Shown: positions 1-10,287 of the stretch, in pieces
How positions within the stretch are numbered: the stretch's first letter is position 1
Layout: each line of letters starts with the position of its first letter
Assembly (NCBI GenBank): GCA_947650285.1
Contig: CANTFL010000272.1
Coordinates: 248,001 to 312,000 of the forward strand
DNA from: Hyaloperonospora brassicae
Lineage: Eukaryota > Oomycota > Peronosporomycetes > Peronosporales > Peronosporaceae
Length of the DNA: 64,000 bases
Direction of reading: 5' to 3'
Made by a program: the position numbers and the translations under genes
The notes under the pieces: generated by a model
Told to the model about the DNA's origin: nothing
The model's input: the letters and a program-made list of their open reading frames with translations, nothing else
The model's database searches: none

Positions 1-816
1 GGACGACACCTTTGACCCCAAGTCTTGGTCCTTCATGAGACTGGCAGCCGAACTGGCGACTGTCGTGACTGTGCTAGTCAAGTAACTAAACGCGCCCGAG
101 AGATCGCCCAGACCGGCAGATGGAGCTTGAGGCACACGCGTTTCACCGCCACTTCCAATGCCCTGCATCCCGTTGCTGCCAAACTTGGCAGCCATGCGGG
201 CGCGAGCCTCTTCCCGCAGCTTGATCTGACGAGCAACGTAGTCCTGCTCCGACTCGCCTTTGAGCGCTTCAACACCACGTGTATCGCCTCCAGCCTGACC
301 TCCACCAGCGTACGAAGCAGACGAAAACGAGGACGAGGACGGCTGGCGCGTGCTCGGATCCCACTGGGGTAGCGACGGCGGGGCCCGTCCCTCGACAATC
401 GCCGTGAGACGTTGACGGTAGACTTCGGCTTGTGGCGTGTTGTACTTTTCACTGATAGAGAGGTCCGTGGGCACGCCAGCAGCAGCGAACGCCACGCGGA
501 ACGACTCATTGCCGCCTCTCTGCATCTGCATCACCTGTTTGTCCGTCCACGAGTCCATCGTCACTGACCGCACGAACGACAGGTGCACCCCTAGTCCACG
601 ATGGCGGCCCGAGCACTCGAGACACATGAACGTCCCGTACGAGACAGTGGCCCATTGGGGGTAGGGGGCGTCGCAGTCTACACATCGCTACAGAGACAGA
701 CGAGTTAGCCACAAAGGCAAAACCTTAGGGCTTCGCACGGGCGGCGCAAGACGTACGTTGTTGCCGGGCAGACGTCGCAGCTCCTGCTGCGTTTCCACAG
801 CCATTTGGTGCGCCAT
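1..816 (-). CDS. ArfGAP1-type ADP-ribosylation factor GTPase-activating protein (C-terminus cut by window edge)
   Basis: Two exons are visible: 816-757 and 687-1, joined over a 69-bp GTACGT...TAG intron (756-688), giving 249 codons before the edge. The start MAHQM at 816 is chosen because the open frame upstream of it does not look like protein. Residues 10-70 form the ArfGAP zinc finger: CVDC and CLEC separated by 16 residues, followed by SGRHRGLGVH with the catalytic arginine in CSGRHRG. The segment ESFRVAFAAAGV and the later YVARQIKLREEARARMAAKFG block are typical of ArfGAP1/AGD6-7-like proteins, which stimulate GTP hydrolysis on Arf1 at the Golgi and COPI coat. The tail is Ser/Gly-rich. 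The protein should continue left of the window. The family call is secure; the exact paralogue is not. Confidence 0.92.
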
Positions 817-1102
817 TCTGTATGCCGATCGGTTCTGCAGCAGCAACGACAGCAGCAGAGCGAGTGAGTGCGCAGTCGCGTGGCGAGAGGAGCGCCAGAC
901 AGAGCGCCAACGTACAGGAGGAAGAGGAGCTGCACAGGTCGAGTGTACGTCGCGGCTGAGGACTGAACACTCGGGCCACGCGAGTGGACAAAAGTAGTCG
1001 ACCGAGTAGCCAATCAGAGGCTGCCAAGAGGGCACAATGCACCACTCAAGAAACGAGCGAGCAAACGAATGACGAAACGTCGCGATGGATACATTTGGTC
1101 CC

Positions 1103-2628
1103 TCACTGGCGGCGATGAAACGTCACAACGTGCGGGCGCTTGAGCACGTGGTAGAAGAGGACGTTGAGCCCTACGAAGCTGCCAGCGACTAGCGCCACGT
1201 ACGTCGCAAAGTTGTTGTAGCCGCGTCCGCAGATCATATACGACGGCCCCTCGTGGAGCAGCTGCGTCATGGGGACGTTGCACAGCGTAAAGTCCTCGTC
1301 AAAGTCGTATGCGCAGAGGTACTTCCTGCGGTGGTGGCGCATACCAATGAGACTGTAGTACGACTGGCGCTCGAGGCAGTGGCCCAGTGGCTGGTGGTGG
1401 CCCATCGACACGATCTCCGTCGGGTTGATGAACAGCACGAGCAGCAACAGGACAAAGTAGAGCAGGAACACCATCTGGTTCACCGCGTGGTCGATGCACG
1501 AATACAGCCAGTCACTGTCGTAGACGGCCACAGGGTCTAACGAGTCTTGCACGCCCGGGAGGCCTGCGAACGAACAGCACAGCATCGTAGTTAGTAGAGT
1601 ACGGGGGATGTGTAGGTAGCGAGCGATCGCTATCGCGAGGTCACACGATGTACCTCTCTCGCGATCAGCGATCCAGCAGAGTAGCAAGCTCAGCCCGATC
1701 AACATGAAGAGAGACACCTGGACAGCAACACACACACACAGTGTCAGTCGCCGTCTTTTTACCAGTCTTTCTCATGTCAGTCGCAACAGCACGTCGTCAC
1801 CTGTGCTTGAATCCCCAGGAGGCGAACAGGGCAATAGTAGCCCAAAATGAGGAGACCAGCAGCGAGTAGAGTCGTAAGGAACGGCATCAACAAGACGTAG
1901 GCCCGCTCGGACGCCCACTGGTCCTCTTTGCAGTAGTCGCCCGTGAGCCAATTCCTGTTGCAGACACTACACCGCCAATCAGTTTCCCCAACGCCATCCC
2001 GTCGCACTGCCCTTCTGTCTCTCACCTGCGCAGGACGTGGTGCACGCAGCTGAACGCGAACGCAAAGTAGTAACAGTAGAAGAGTGCGTGGCAGGGGATG
2101 CCCAGCAGTCGGTCCGCCAAAAGCGGGTCGGTGTCGTGCCACGTCCACCAGAGGAACTTGGCGCCCAGCAGCTCCAACGGCAACGCGAGCAGCACCACGA
2201 ACGTCCCCATCGCGAACGGCTGAAACAGCACATCGATCTGCAGTCGCGACGTCGCGACGAATGCCCTGTACAAAGCACAGCCACGTGAAAAGACCGCCAG
2301 CGATCGCGCCATAGTGATGGCGCCCGACGTACGTGTAGTAGAGCTGAGCCTGCAGCAGCACCGTGTACAGCGGGAGACGGTCGGGCACTGCCATCAGCAG
2401 CGATTGCGCGTGCCAGCGGTCGTCCGAGTGGAGGAACAGCTCTACGAGAAGCACTTGGAACATGGCGGCGACCCATACGGCGGCGTTGCGCTTGCCGGAC
2501 GAGTGCACGTGGAGCAGGAGGAGAAAGGTGCTGAGGTAGGCGACGCTCTCGACGACCACTAGCGACGCGTTGTCGCCCAGGAGCCCCAAGAAGGCCATCG
2601 GCGTGACGCGTGACGGAGCTGCAGCCAT
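1103..2628 (-). CDS. Multi-pass membrane protein with WWTWHDTDP motif (possibly the DUF7802 family), five exons
   Basis: I read five exons: 2628-2333, 2265-2026, 1966-1801, 1717-1654 and 1563-1103, for 408 residues. Introns are 67, 59, 83 and 90 bp with GT-AG ends; the last contains a perfect TACTAAC branch site. The phases join so that hydrophobic segments run on continuously. At least seven membrane segments are visible (for example VAYLSTFLLLLHV, MGTFVVLLALPLELLG, FLTTLLAAGLLILGYY, MVFLLYFVLLLLVLF, YVALVAGSFVGLNVLFY). The loop motif FLWWTWHDTDP in exon 2 and SYMICGRGYNN near the C-terminus recall, from memory, a eukaryotic family of unknown function named DUF7802; the name should be checked. 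No enzymatic motif is seen. The last intron is a multiple of three and stop-free, so retained-intron forms would stay in frame. Confidence 0.75.
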
Positions 2629-2710
2629 TTCGTCCTACGGCATTGAACGTCCTATCCGTTTTAAATTCATTCATTGGTTGGTTGGAACATGGCTACAGAA
2701 AAAAACGGTC

Positions 2711-4780
2711 CTACATCGCCTTCCCGTCATACGGAAGGTCACTACTGCCTGAGTCGGTCCTACGGGCTGCCAGAACCCGATACAGCACAAACATCAGGAC
2801 GCCCAGCAGTACACAGAGGAGCACTGTGCTCGACGCAGAGGCGTCTCCGACCCCAGTCATTAGTCGACCAGAGCTCTTTGGTGCTTCGTCGCGGTTCCAC
2901 ACAAAGCCCTCGACCTTCGCCATCCATGTCTCGGCCTTCTCACTTCCTGCATCTCCAGTCTCAGCCTTCTCACTTCCTGCATCTCCAGTCTCGTGTTGCA
3001 GGTGTTGCTCTCCCGGTTCCAAGTCCTTCGGGACGTAGCACGTCCGACCTTCGTAATTGCTGTCGCACGAGCACAGGCCATTCACACAGTCGCCGTGGTT
3101 GCTGCAGTGGTCCCGGTACACGCACGTGACTGTGCGATCCGATGCGGGAAAGTCTGCCAAGTTGGCGTACCCGCTAGAGAGTGACTTCAGGTACCGATCG
3201 AACGCAATATCGTACTCGGAGAGCTCCGTGTCCAGAAACTTGGACAGCTCCTGCTCCAGCGACGGGAACACGAGGTTAAAGCTCCCGCGTCGAGCGTATT
3301 CTGTTGATGCAGCGAACAACTTGCGCGCAACGTTCGGTGCAAACCACCCAGGGCACGACCAGCACGAAGCGTCCCACGCGCGGTTCGTGTCGCGGCACTT
3401 GTCGGAGCAAAAACCAGCGTCAGTAGGGCGGAAGAACTTTTCAAACGGCAGCTGGGCTTGGGGATGCACGCCGACGAGATTGACCAAGTCGTGCAGCAGT
3501 CGTTTCTTGATAGCTTCGTCCGTACCAAACAGGGACGGCGTAGCCGTCATCGTCGGATTGGAAACCACACGCACGAGCCACGGTTTGCCCACATTGTCGA
3601 ACTCAAAGTTGAACTTCCACAATTCAAAAAAGCTGTCGCTGAGATCGGACGGGCTCTCTTTCTCTCCTTCGCGCGCAGCTGCACGCTTCACCTTGGCCTG
3701 CTCGTTCTGGAAGTGGCCGCGACTGCTGAGCACCACCTTTGCGATCGTAGCTTCCACCTCGTCCTGCAAATGCTTCGTATCGATCCCTTGTCTCCGCAAA
3801 TACCGTTTCACTACATGCCACGCATTCGTTCCTTCTCTAGCAGCCGACGGCAGCTCGTGAAAATCGGTCTGCAGATCCGGAAAGTCCCAAGGAGGAATGT
3901 ACTGGTCAAAACAGTATGCAGCCGAGTCAGCCTCAAGCCCCAGCTTGCGTGGATACTCGGCCTTGGCGATCTGGATCAGCGGGTGATCGTACACGTACAC
4001 ACGGAGCGGATTGGTCGACGTGACCGCTACGTAAAACCCGACACGGAACTTGTGACTGTCGAGCAGCAGCGGCTCAATGTACTTGTCGACGACCACTGAC
4101 TTCCCCTTGAACGTGCTCGACCGCAGTTTCAGCTGCAGCTCTTCATCGGTGACGAACACCTCAGCACCGGCAGTCGACTCGTCGTTTCCATCGACAGCGC
4201 GTTCCCGTAGCAGGAAACGCCGGTGCACTTCTGGATCGTGTCCGCGGTCGGGCGACCAGTCGGACTGCTTCTGTGCCGCTGCGTAGGCACTGGGCAGCTG
4301 CTCGGCGTCGCGCGGGAGCTCATAGTGCGCTGGTACAAAGTCAAAGAAGAACTTTCCGTGTCGCTTCTGCTGCGCCGCCACGTGATGAGACAGCGCGTCA
4401 GGCGACGTGAGCACAGCTGCGCCCGGCAGACGGTTCACCTTTGCGCTGAACTGGTGCGGGAGCTCCAGTCGGGTGAGCGGTGGAGCAGCTGCGGTGGCCC
4501 ACACGAGATCAAAGTCGGCGCTGTCATTGCGCAGTTTGGTCCACGAGACTTCGCCGTCTTTGGTTTGGAACTGGGCGAACCCCAACGCCTGTAGCTGCTC
4601 GAGCACGGGCTGGAGCTGCTGCTGCTGCTGCTGTTGTTGTTGTTGTTGTTGTGGAAGCGCGTCGGGGAGAAAAAACTGCGCGTGAATGCGTTCGTCTGCC
4701 GTCGAGCGGACAGCAGCGGTCGCTACGAGCGCCAGTGCCGCCAGAGAGGATACGCGTCGCGGACGTGGAGACGCTGTCAT
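2711..4780 (-). CDS. Secreted/type I membrane TTL-like protein with EGF domain, probably divergent or inactive
   Basis: A single exon of 689 codons with an ATG at 4780. Order: signal peptide (about 1-28), poly-Gln (44-55), TTL/ATP-grasp-like region (about 113-440), Cys-rich block (458-476), EGF-like module with six cysteines (553-581), a twice-repeated ETGDAGSEKA segment (597-616), a transmembrane helix (652-672) and a short tail. The TTL match rests on KVNRLPG, FDFVPAHYELP, VVDKYIEPLLLDSHKFRVGF and FELWKFNFEFDNVGKPWLVR. Two features are odd for a tubulin ligase. It enters the secretory pathway, away from tubulin. The usual EVN metal/ATP residues after KPWL read RVV, and the Lys-Pro...Gly loop before residue 200 is not recognisable. 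An extracytoplasmic pseudo-ligase, or an ATP-grasp enzyme with another substrate, is possible. Confidence 0.8.
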   Translation of the reverse strand: MTASPRPRRVSSLAALALVATAAVRSTADERIHAQFFLPDALPQQQQQQQQQQQQLQPVLEQLQALGFAQFQTKDGEVSWTKLRNDSADFDLVWATAAAPPLTRLELPHQFSAKVNRLPGAAVLTSPDALSHHVAAQQKRHGKFFFDFVPAHYELPRDAEQLPSAYAAAQKQSDWSPDRGHDPEVHRRFLLRERAVDGNDESTAGAEVFVTDEELQLKLRSSTFKGKSVVVDKYIEPLLLDSHKFRVGFYVAVTSTNPLRVYVYDHPLIQIAKAEYPRKLGLEADSAAYCFDQYIPPWDFPDLQTDFHELPSAAREGTNAWHVVKRYLRRQGIDTKHLQDEVEATIAKVVLSSRGHFQNEQAKVKRAAAREGEKESPSDLSDSFFELWKFNFEFDNVGKPWLVRVVSNPTMTATPSLFGTDEAIKKRLLHDLVNLVGVHPQAQLPFEKFFRPTDAGFCSDKCRDTNRAWDASCWSCPGWFAPNVARKLFAASTEYARRGSFNLVFPSLEQELSKFLDTELSEYDIAFDRYLKSLSSGYANLADFPASDRTVTCVYRDHCSNHGDCVNGLCSCDSNYEGRTCYVPKDLEPGEQHLQHETGDAGSEKAETGDAGSEKAETWMAKVEGFVWNRDEAPKSSGRLMTGVGDASASSTVLLCVLLGVLMFVLYRVLAARRTDSGSSDLPYDGKAM

Positions 4781-4872
4781 GCGGGAGCGAAAATCTACCA
4801 GTCAGTCTGTATTTTACGATTTTGTCTGAGCTAACAACGTCAGTTAATCTAACATAACATCAGTTCTTTACA

Positions 4873-4932
4873 GGTAACATCCTATATTCTGGGGTAACAT
4901 CCAGTATGCTGAGGTAACACCCGTAATTATGA
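4873..4932. repeat. Three 20-bp tandem repeats upstream of the TTL-like gene
   Basis: Three adjacent 20-bp units begin with GGTAACATCC, GGTAACATCC and GGTAACACCC at 4873, 4893 and 4913. They lie about 95-150 bp upstream of the TTL-like start codon, so they may belong to its promoter. The rest of the 4781-5134 gap shows no gene. Confidence 0.6.
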
Positions 4933-5134
4933 CGTTACGGCAGTTTTGGTGGACTATCATTTCGCTTAAGATTTTCGTCGTTTAAACACGTGATCAGAAT
5001 CGAGGAATAAGAGCGGTCACGTTTGTTCGCTTGACGCTGGTCGCGCGCTATTGCTACACTCTGTATCGAGTCACTTAGCCCTCGTAACCTCTGCCGACGA
5101 CTCTCGTGTCTCCGATACTGCTGTGCGTGCTCCG

Positions 5135-5398
5135 CTAGTGCAGCTTTGGGATCCGGATCGCCGCGTCACGGAAGCTCTTGAAAGGAGCGAGGCCGGGGAA
5201 CTGCAGGAGCTTGAGCGCAGCTTGGAAGCCCGTGGCGGGCGCGATGAATGCGTCCTCGAGAAGAGCCGGCGCACTCGTGTGGAAGCCCTGGCGCTGCTTG
5301 TGCTTGGGGCTGCGGTCGCAGATCACATAGACTTTCTTCCGTCGGCGGACGATCTTGCAGCCGTCGCACATGCGCTTCACAGACGAGCGGACCTTCAT
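5135..5398 (-). CDS. MRPL36: Mitochondrial large-subunit ribosomal protein bL36m
   Basis: An 87-codon single exon from ATG at 5398 to TAG. The first 38 residues are a full bL36 domain: [15 protein letters not shown], the basic [13 protein letters not shown] stretch and SPKHKQRQG, with the zinc ribbon C11, C14, C27 and H32 all present. bL36 binds 23S-type rRNA near the base of the L7/L12 stalk. Bacterial L36 ends at about residue 38. Here some 49 extra residues follow ([16 protein letters not shown] and on), as seen in nuclear-encoded mitochondrial forms. There is no separate N-terminal targeting extension; the basic N-terminus may serve. It is transcribed towards the TTL-like gene. Confidence 0.93.
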   Translation of the reverse strand: MKVRSSVKRMCDGCKIVRRRKKVYVICDRSPKHKQRQGFHTSAPALLEDAFIAPATGFQAALKLLQFPGLAPFKSFRDAAIRIPKLH

Positions 5399-6639
5399 GA
5401 CTGTCGAGTGGCTGCGACGCGTGCCGGCTATTTTTGATAGTGAATTGTTAAATATTGCTGTCGAAAGGGTTCGGGTCCGGCGGACCTCTTGGTAATTATA
5501 GAACCAGGCTAACGTTTTTAGTCGTAATCTACCATCCGGAGTCGAGCCAAATCTATTGTCATCTGCAAATTCAACGGCTGTTATGCACTAAAAAGTTCAG
5601 TCTGCTTGAACGCAAGTTGAAAAGCGCACTTAGCACTGGACCACTCGGGCGGCAAAAGTGCCGATACATAATCCGTCGACGAACGTGTGACTTTTTTCGT
5701 TACACAATCAAGAGATTGGACTTACAGCGTGCAAGAGAAAACGCGCTCTTATGGTGCAGCATGTTAAACCGTCACAAATGATCGCGCCGAGTGAGAAAAT
5801 GATGGCTATACGAGACAATCGAGCATTCGCCCAAGCTGCAAGCAGTATACACCGATCCCTACAATGACAACAGTGTGGACAGATTCCTTGAGATCTCACG
5901 TATACAAAAGTTCCGAGGCAACCAGGCGCCTAACAACCATGTTCGTCAAACGTAAGACGAAACGTCCGTTCGGTTCATAATTCACATGGATGTTGATATG
6001 TCTACACCGTTGTTTACATTATCTGAATACAAACATACGCTGCAGCGATCTGCTACCCCCCCCATTGTGCGCGTCGCGCAGCCTGGATGCTTTGTTGGTT
6101 TGGTAATCCTACATATTGATTCGCAGAAGTCAGCGAATATTACGCATCACACGCATACGAGTATATTATCCACAAAGACAATATTTGCAATAGCGTTCAC
6201 CCCTGCCGATGCATCTGACGCGCTCATACTATAACATCACCCCTCCTAGCCAAGACTCACATTTGTGATCATGATTGACAGAGCGACCCCCTTGGGCCAC
6301 GTTTGGCGAAAGAGAGCAATTGTCGGTTGTATACATATCGCATATTATGTTAGTCCTATAGTGCGCAGTGAAAGCTTCTTGACTGTGTGCAGCCACCAGT
6401 GAGTTTACCTTAAATCAAGCAGGAGACAAATGGCCGTCTACTCCAGGCACATCTCAACCTGCAGTACGTACGGCTTCATGTCCAAGTGGTGATGTACCAC
6501 ATGATGAGAACGATTTCAAAGTGAAGCTCTTGGACCATGGCGAGTCAAATGGGACATCCGGCATATAAGTATCCACAAAGTTCTACAACTCAAGAATATT
6601 CGGTTTGTGCTATCATCGAGGAGAAGCTGTATAAGGAAT
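5399..6639. other. AT-rich non-genic stretch
   Basis: Only short open frames occur here (at most 108 codons at 5455-5781 and 82 codons at 5986-6234, both plus). Neither shows a domain, bias or splice pattern that I can recognise. It marks the switch from gene island to transposon island. Confidence 0.5.
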
Positions 6640-7090
6640 GCGTTGACGGCGTGGGTATACAATGATGCTAACCACGCAAATTTTGCAGACACCTCTCGAT
6701 CAGTAACCGGTTCTGTTTTTCCAACTAAACAGATGGAGTTTTGGTTCGAGAGCGAAGCACAAAAGGCAGTAACGGATGATACATGAAATCCGGAGCCGAT
6801 TGCTGCTCGTATGTGCGTCGAACGACTCGTGTGGTCTCGAAAACTGGTTGCAGAGCTTAACATTAAACATGAAACATGTGAGTTGCGGGTGGATAATCAA
6901 ACCAAAGTGGCGATCTGCTTCACTGCCGGCAACTACGACGGAGCGATCAGGTATGCAAAGAAAGCATCAAGATCGTAGATATGGTCGAAAAGTAGGATGT
7001 TACGATCAAGTATGTCACAACCGAAGACAATATCGCAGACATTTTCACCAAATATCTCAGACTACAACGATTTTTGAAGCTCTCGGACCA
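6640..7090 (+). pseudogene. Ty1/copia RNase H remnant
   Basis: Plus-strand frames give NDANHAN, DTSRSVTG, EFWFESEAQKAV, CELRVDNQTK and finally VTTEDNIADIFTKYL, the order expected of a copia RNase H domain up to its C-terminal end. Stops and frameshifts break it. It is not joined to the RT piece downstream, which should come before RNase H in a copia element, so at least two insertions or a rearrangement are involved. The 7091-7511 stretch after it holds nothing recognisable. Confidence 0.7.
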
Positions 7091-7511
7091 CTGCGATATT
7101 TAAAGTTGAGAAAGCTGCTTGGGTGAAAAGTGTACCTGCAATGTTTGCGAATCAAGACGTGTAAAGACACAAAACGTGAGATTCGGAAGAGTATGAGCGA
7201 TACCTCGAAAAGGAAGTTCACGTTTCTGTCTAACTGCCTGGACTTGACCGAAGAGACCAGAAGTGACCCGTGACTTCGAGTCGTATACGATCTTTTGATT
7301 GTTGATTGATATTTGGTGGGGTCGGAAGGAGTCATGACGTTAGAAGGTGTTTTCCGTGAAAGCGTTTCTCCTCGTACTAATACGTTGCGTACATGTATGA
7401 GAAATTAGCGATAAATTACACTTCGTATTGCTACTTCCTACACACTACATCCTTTTGGCATCCAAGGGGTGCTGCTAACTACGATCGCTGAAGCGGTTAT
7501 ATTATCAGCTG

Positions 7512-7830
7512 ATGCCAGAAAATGGAATTGGAGGAGAACCTACCACGGTGGAAAATCCCCTGATATCACCTCAGAGGCAAGGGTGGAAGAAAGCCATGGC
7601 AGCCGAATTTGATGCTCTGTTGCGAAATGTTACATGGATCCTCTTTTTGGATCGAAGAGGAAGAAAACCCGGAACACTAGCAAGAGTACTTTCTACGCGG
7701 TGGGTGTTCCACATCAAACGGGATGAGAACGGAAAGATCTTTCGCCACAAGACCAGACTCGTATTCTATGGGTATAAACAGCGTGCTGAGTTGGAAATGA
7801 CAGGACGTACTTCCTTGGGCACACCACGTA
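7512..7830 (+). pseudogene. Ty1/copia reverse transcriptase N-terminal fragment
   Basis: The plus frame reads WKKAMAAEFDALLRN, then STRWVFHIKRDENGK and RHKTRLVFYGYKQ, which is the start of a copia RT domain. It stops making sense just before the left LTR of copia A, consistent with truncation by that insertion. No continuation could be recognised beyond the right LTR at 20327. Confidence 0.65.
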
Positions 7831-7835
7831 GACAC

Positions 7836-8083
7836 TGTTGCTCTTGGTTTAGCAAATTGCTTTGTGAATTTATTTGTGTCCTTAATTGGCATCTTCTTCT
7901 TGGTACTCTAAGCCTACTAGATCCTTCGACTATACATCAGGAATCGCCAATACACGCATTACTAATCGTATAGTCGCGCATGAGTAATCGCCACTACGCG
8001 CATTACTCGTTGAATAGGCGCGTTACTGGTCACCATACCGTACCTTTTGTGTATCGCTTGCTCGCCGAGGTGCATCTTCAACA
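7836..8083 (-). repeat. Copia A 3' LTR
   Basis: A 248-bp copy beginning TGTTGCTCTTGG and ending CTTCAACA. The bases just inside (8084-8095, minus strand) form the polypurine tract GAGTGGGAGTGA, which fixes the boundary. Confidence 0.85.
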
Positions 8084-9531
8084 TCACTCCCACTCGACTC
8101 GGCAGCGTCTTGAATCCCCAGTCTGGTGCGAAGCTTGGTGAATAGATTCGCGGGGGTTGATTTCGTCATGATTTCTGCCAGCATATCTTGCTTCGGACAG
8201 TACTTCAGCACCATGTGACCGTCTTCAACCCTTTTCCTGCACGAAGTAATATCGTATGTCAATATGCGTGGTACGCTTGTGCAACTCAAGGTTCTTAGCC
8301 AGTACAATCGATCCTTGGTTGTCTTCGAACACCAAATGGATTCGTCATCGCCAGGTTCACCAAGCTCTTTTGCAAAAGTCTTCAGCCAAAATCGATTATC
8401 TGTATGCTTTGGACAATGCCATGTATTCTGCTTCCGTCGATGAAAGTGCAACTGACCGTCGGTTCTGTAAACGCCAACTCACGTAGCCACCGTTTAGCAC
8501 AAAGACGTATCCACTTGTGCTGCGACGCGAATCGTGATCGCCAGCCCAGTCGGCATCCGATTAGCCGTTGAGTCCGCCATTTTGAGCATCATCTTAGCAC
8601 TTGATAAATACAAGTCCGAGTGTTGCAGTCCGATGTAAGTATCGAAACACGCGTATCAGTGCTTGCCAGTGCCTCGGGCAAGGATTGACTGCAAAGTGGT
8701 TGGGAACTCCTTCTGCAGCTGCGAGATCAGGCCAAGACGCGAGCATGAAATATATATAGAATCCAACTGCTTGGCTGTATATACGTTAATCATTGACTCT
8801 TCGTGTTTGTATCCGCCTTCGCACATCGACTTTGTTAGATGCAGACCTGGATCTTGCGGCGTCTTCACGGGCTTGCAGTTTTGCATCCCGAACTTGGTCA
8901 AGATCGACTGCAGAAACTTTGACTGCCGAACGTACACTGTGCCAGCATCTTGATCGCGGTTGATTTCCATACCGAGGCAAAACTTAAGCTTGCTCAAATC
9001 CGACATCTCGAAACGCTTGTTGAGTGCGCGCATGATCTTCGAAAGTAGTGCCGCTGAATTGCAAGCAATTACAAAGTCGTCTACGTAGAGAATGACGAAC
9101 GCCCAAAATTGCATTTGACGCCTTCGTCGACTTTCCGCATCTCGTACAAGCAGTGGTCGGATTTGCATTTGTTGAAATGTTGACTGGCCATGAATTCGTC
9201 GATGGTACTGTTCCACATTCGCGGTGACTTCTTTAGTCCGTACAATAACTTCTGCAACTTGCAGGCAAAGTCGACCAGACACCTTGCATCTTCATAGCCA
9301 TTGGGTTGCTTCATGTATATATCTTCGTTTAAGTCGCTGTTAAGAAATGCGGTCTTGACGTCTATCTGATGCACTTGCAAGTCATACTTGGCGGTGAGTG
9401 CGAGTAAAAAAAGGTTCGAGATAACTTACTTTGCGTCTGGCGCAACCGTTTCTTCCTGGTTGATACCGTACTGCTGCTCAAATTCCTTAGCCACGAGTCG
9501 GACTTTATCCTGTTCAACTTTAACATGCTAG
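8084..9531 (-). pseudogene. Copia A RT (C-terminal part) and RNase H, broken
   Basis: The minus strand gives RLVAKEFEQQYGI, QVHQIDVKTAFLNSDL, KLLYGLKKSPRMWN, then FVILYVDDFVIACNS with the catalytic YVDD still intact, KFCLGMEINRD, and an RNase H tail ending YCPKQDMLAEIMTKSTP. Frameshifts near 9100 and 8650 and several stops disable it. The first RT codons are on the far side of Gypsy E, at 17352 and beyond. Confidence 0.82.
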
Positions 9532-9646
9532 GTCAGCTTCTCAAGCGCGACCTTTTGAGCCTCAGAGAGGGGTGTGGATTGCTCCATCCTCACAGAGGAT
9601 CAGTCGTTACCGACTCAGGCGTAGATTGACTACGAGTGCTACCAAG
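9532..9646 (-). mobile_element. Stub of a second Gypsy E copy: primer site plus first 21 gag codons
   Basis: This segment repeats 16704-16817: the leader after the LTR, the primer-binding region and the start of gag (MEQSTPLSEAQ). It lies beyond the 3' LTR, where host (copia A) sequence is expected, and ends abruptly at 9532. The layout is LTR-gag-pol-LTR-partial gag, as left by recombination between tandem copies followed by a deletion. Confidence 0.75.
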
Positions 9647-10179
9647 TGGGGCGGAGCTACACAGCTCCTAAAGTAAGATGAAGACTTAACGCTCTTGCGA
9701 GCAACTTTGGTTCTACGAACCCGACTCAAAGAGTCAACAGCTCCGAGAGCAAAAAGTTGGTTCAAAGAACCCGACTCAAAGAGTCAACAAGCTCAAAGAG
9801 CTTACGGTCCCTGTTCCAGGGGGACCAAACGATTCAAAGAATCAATCGCACTAAGTGCACAATGAGTAGCTGCCTTAGCAAGGCGTTGCTACTTCCTTAC
9901 GATCGCAAGACGCCTCATAGAGGCATGTGTCTTTTGTTGATCAAAATGGGAACTGAATTTTATTTCTTCTTTTAACCTAAAAGAACACCGTATGACAAAG
10001 TAAATAACCTGCCCACTTATGTCCTAAATAAACCTATTAAAAGATCTCGTAATCAATGGTTGACAGACATCAGTCTTCAACAATTGATACTTGTGTTCTA
10101 ATCTTACTTAAAGGGGATCCCATCCCGTGTGTGTACCACACCTATTGTCGACTACCAGTCGACGTGTAACCCCGTTACA
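9647..10179 (-). repeat. Gypsy E 3' LTR
   Basis: 533 bp, minus strand TGTAACGGGG...GCCCCA. The adjoining 10180-10191 reads GGTGGGGGAGGG on the minus strand, a textbook polypurine tract, which fixes the U3 end. Confidence 0.9.
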
Positions 10180-10287
10180 CCCTCCCCCACCAGACTGACG
10201 TTTCCACAAAACGTCAATCTAATTCTTTTCTCGAAGAGGACGGTGTGTGTGCACTTCAACCTCACGGTTGGCAAAACACAAAACACC

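Noticed and set aside
688..1045. Overlapping minus ORFs of 102-115 codons upstream of the ArfGAP start
   Set aside because: One frame contains the true first exon (816-757); the others are chance frames, and the upstream extension does not look like protein.
5051..5437. 128-codon plus ORF over the bL36 gene
   Set aside because: Antisense shadow; the minus-strand frame is an unmistakable bL36 with zinc ligands.
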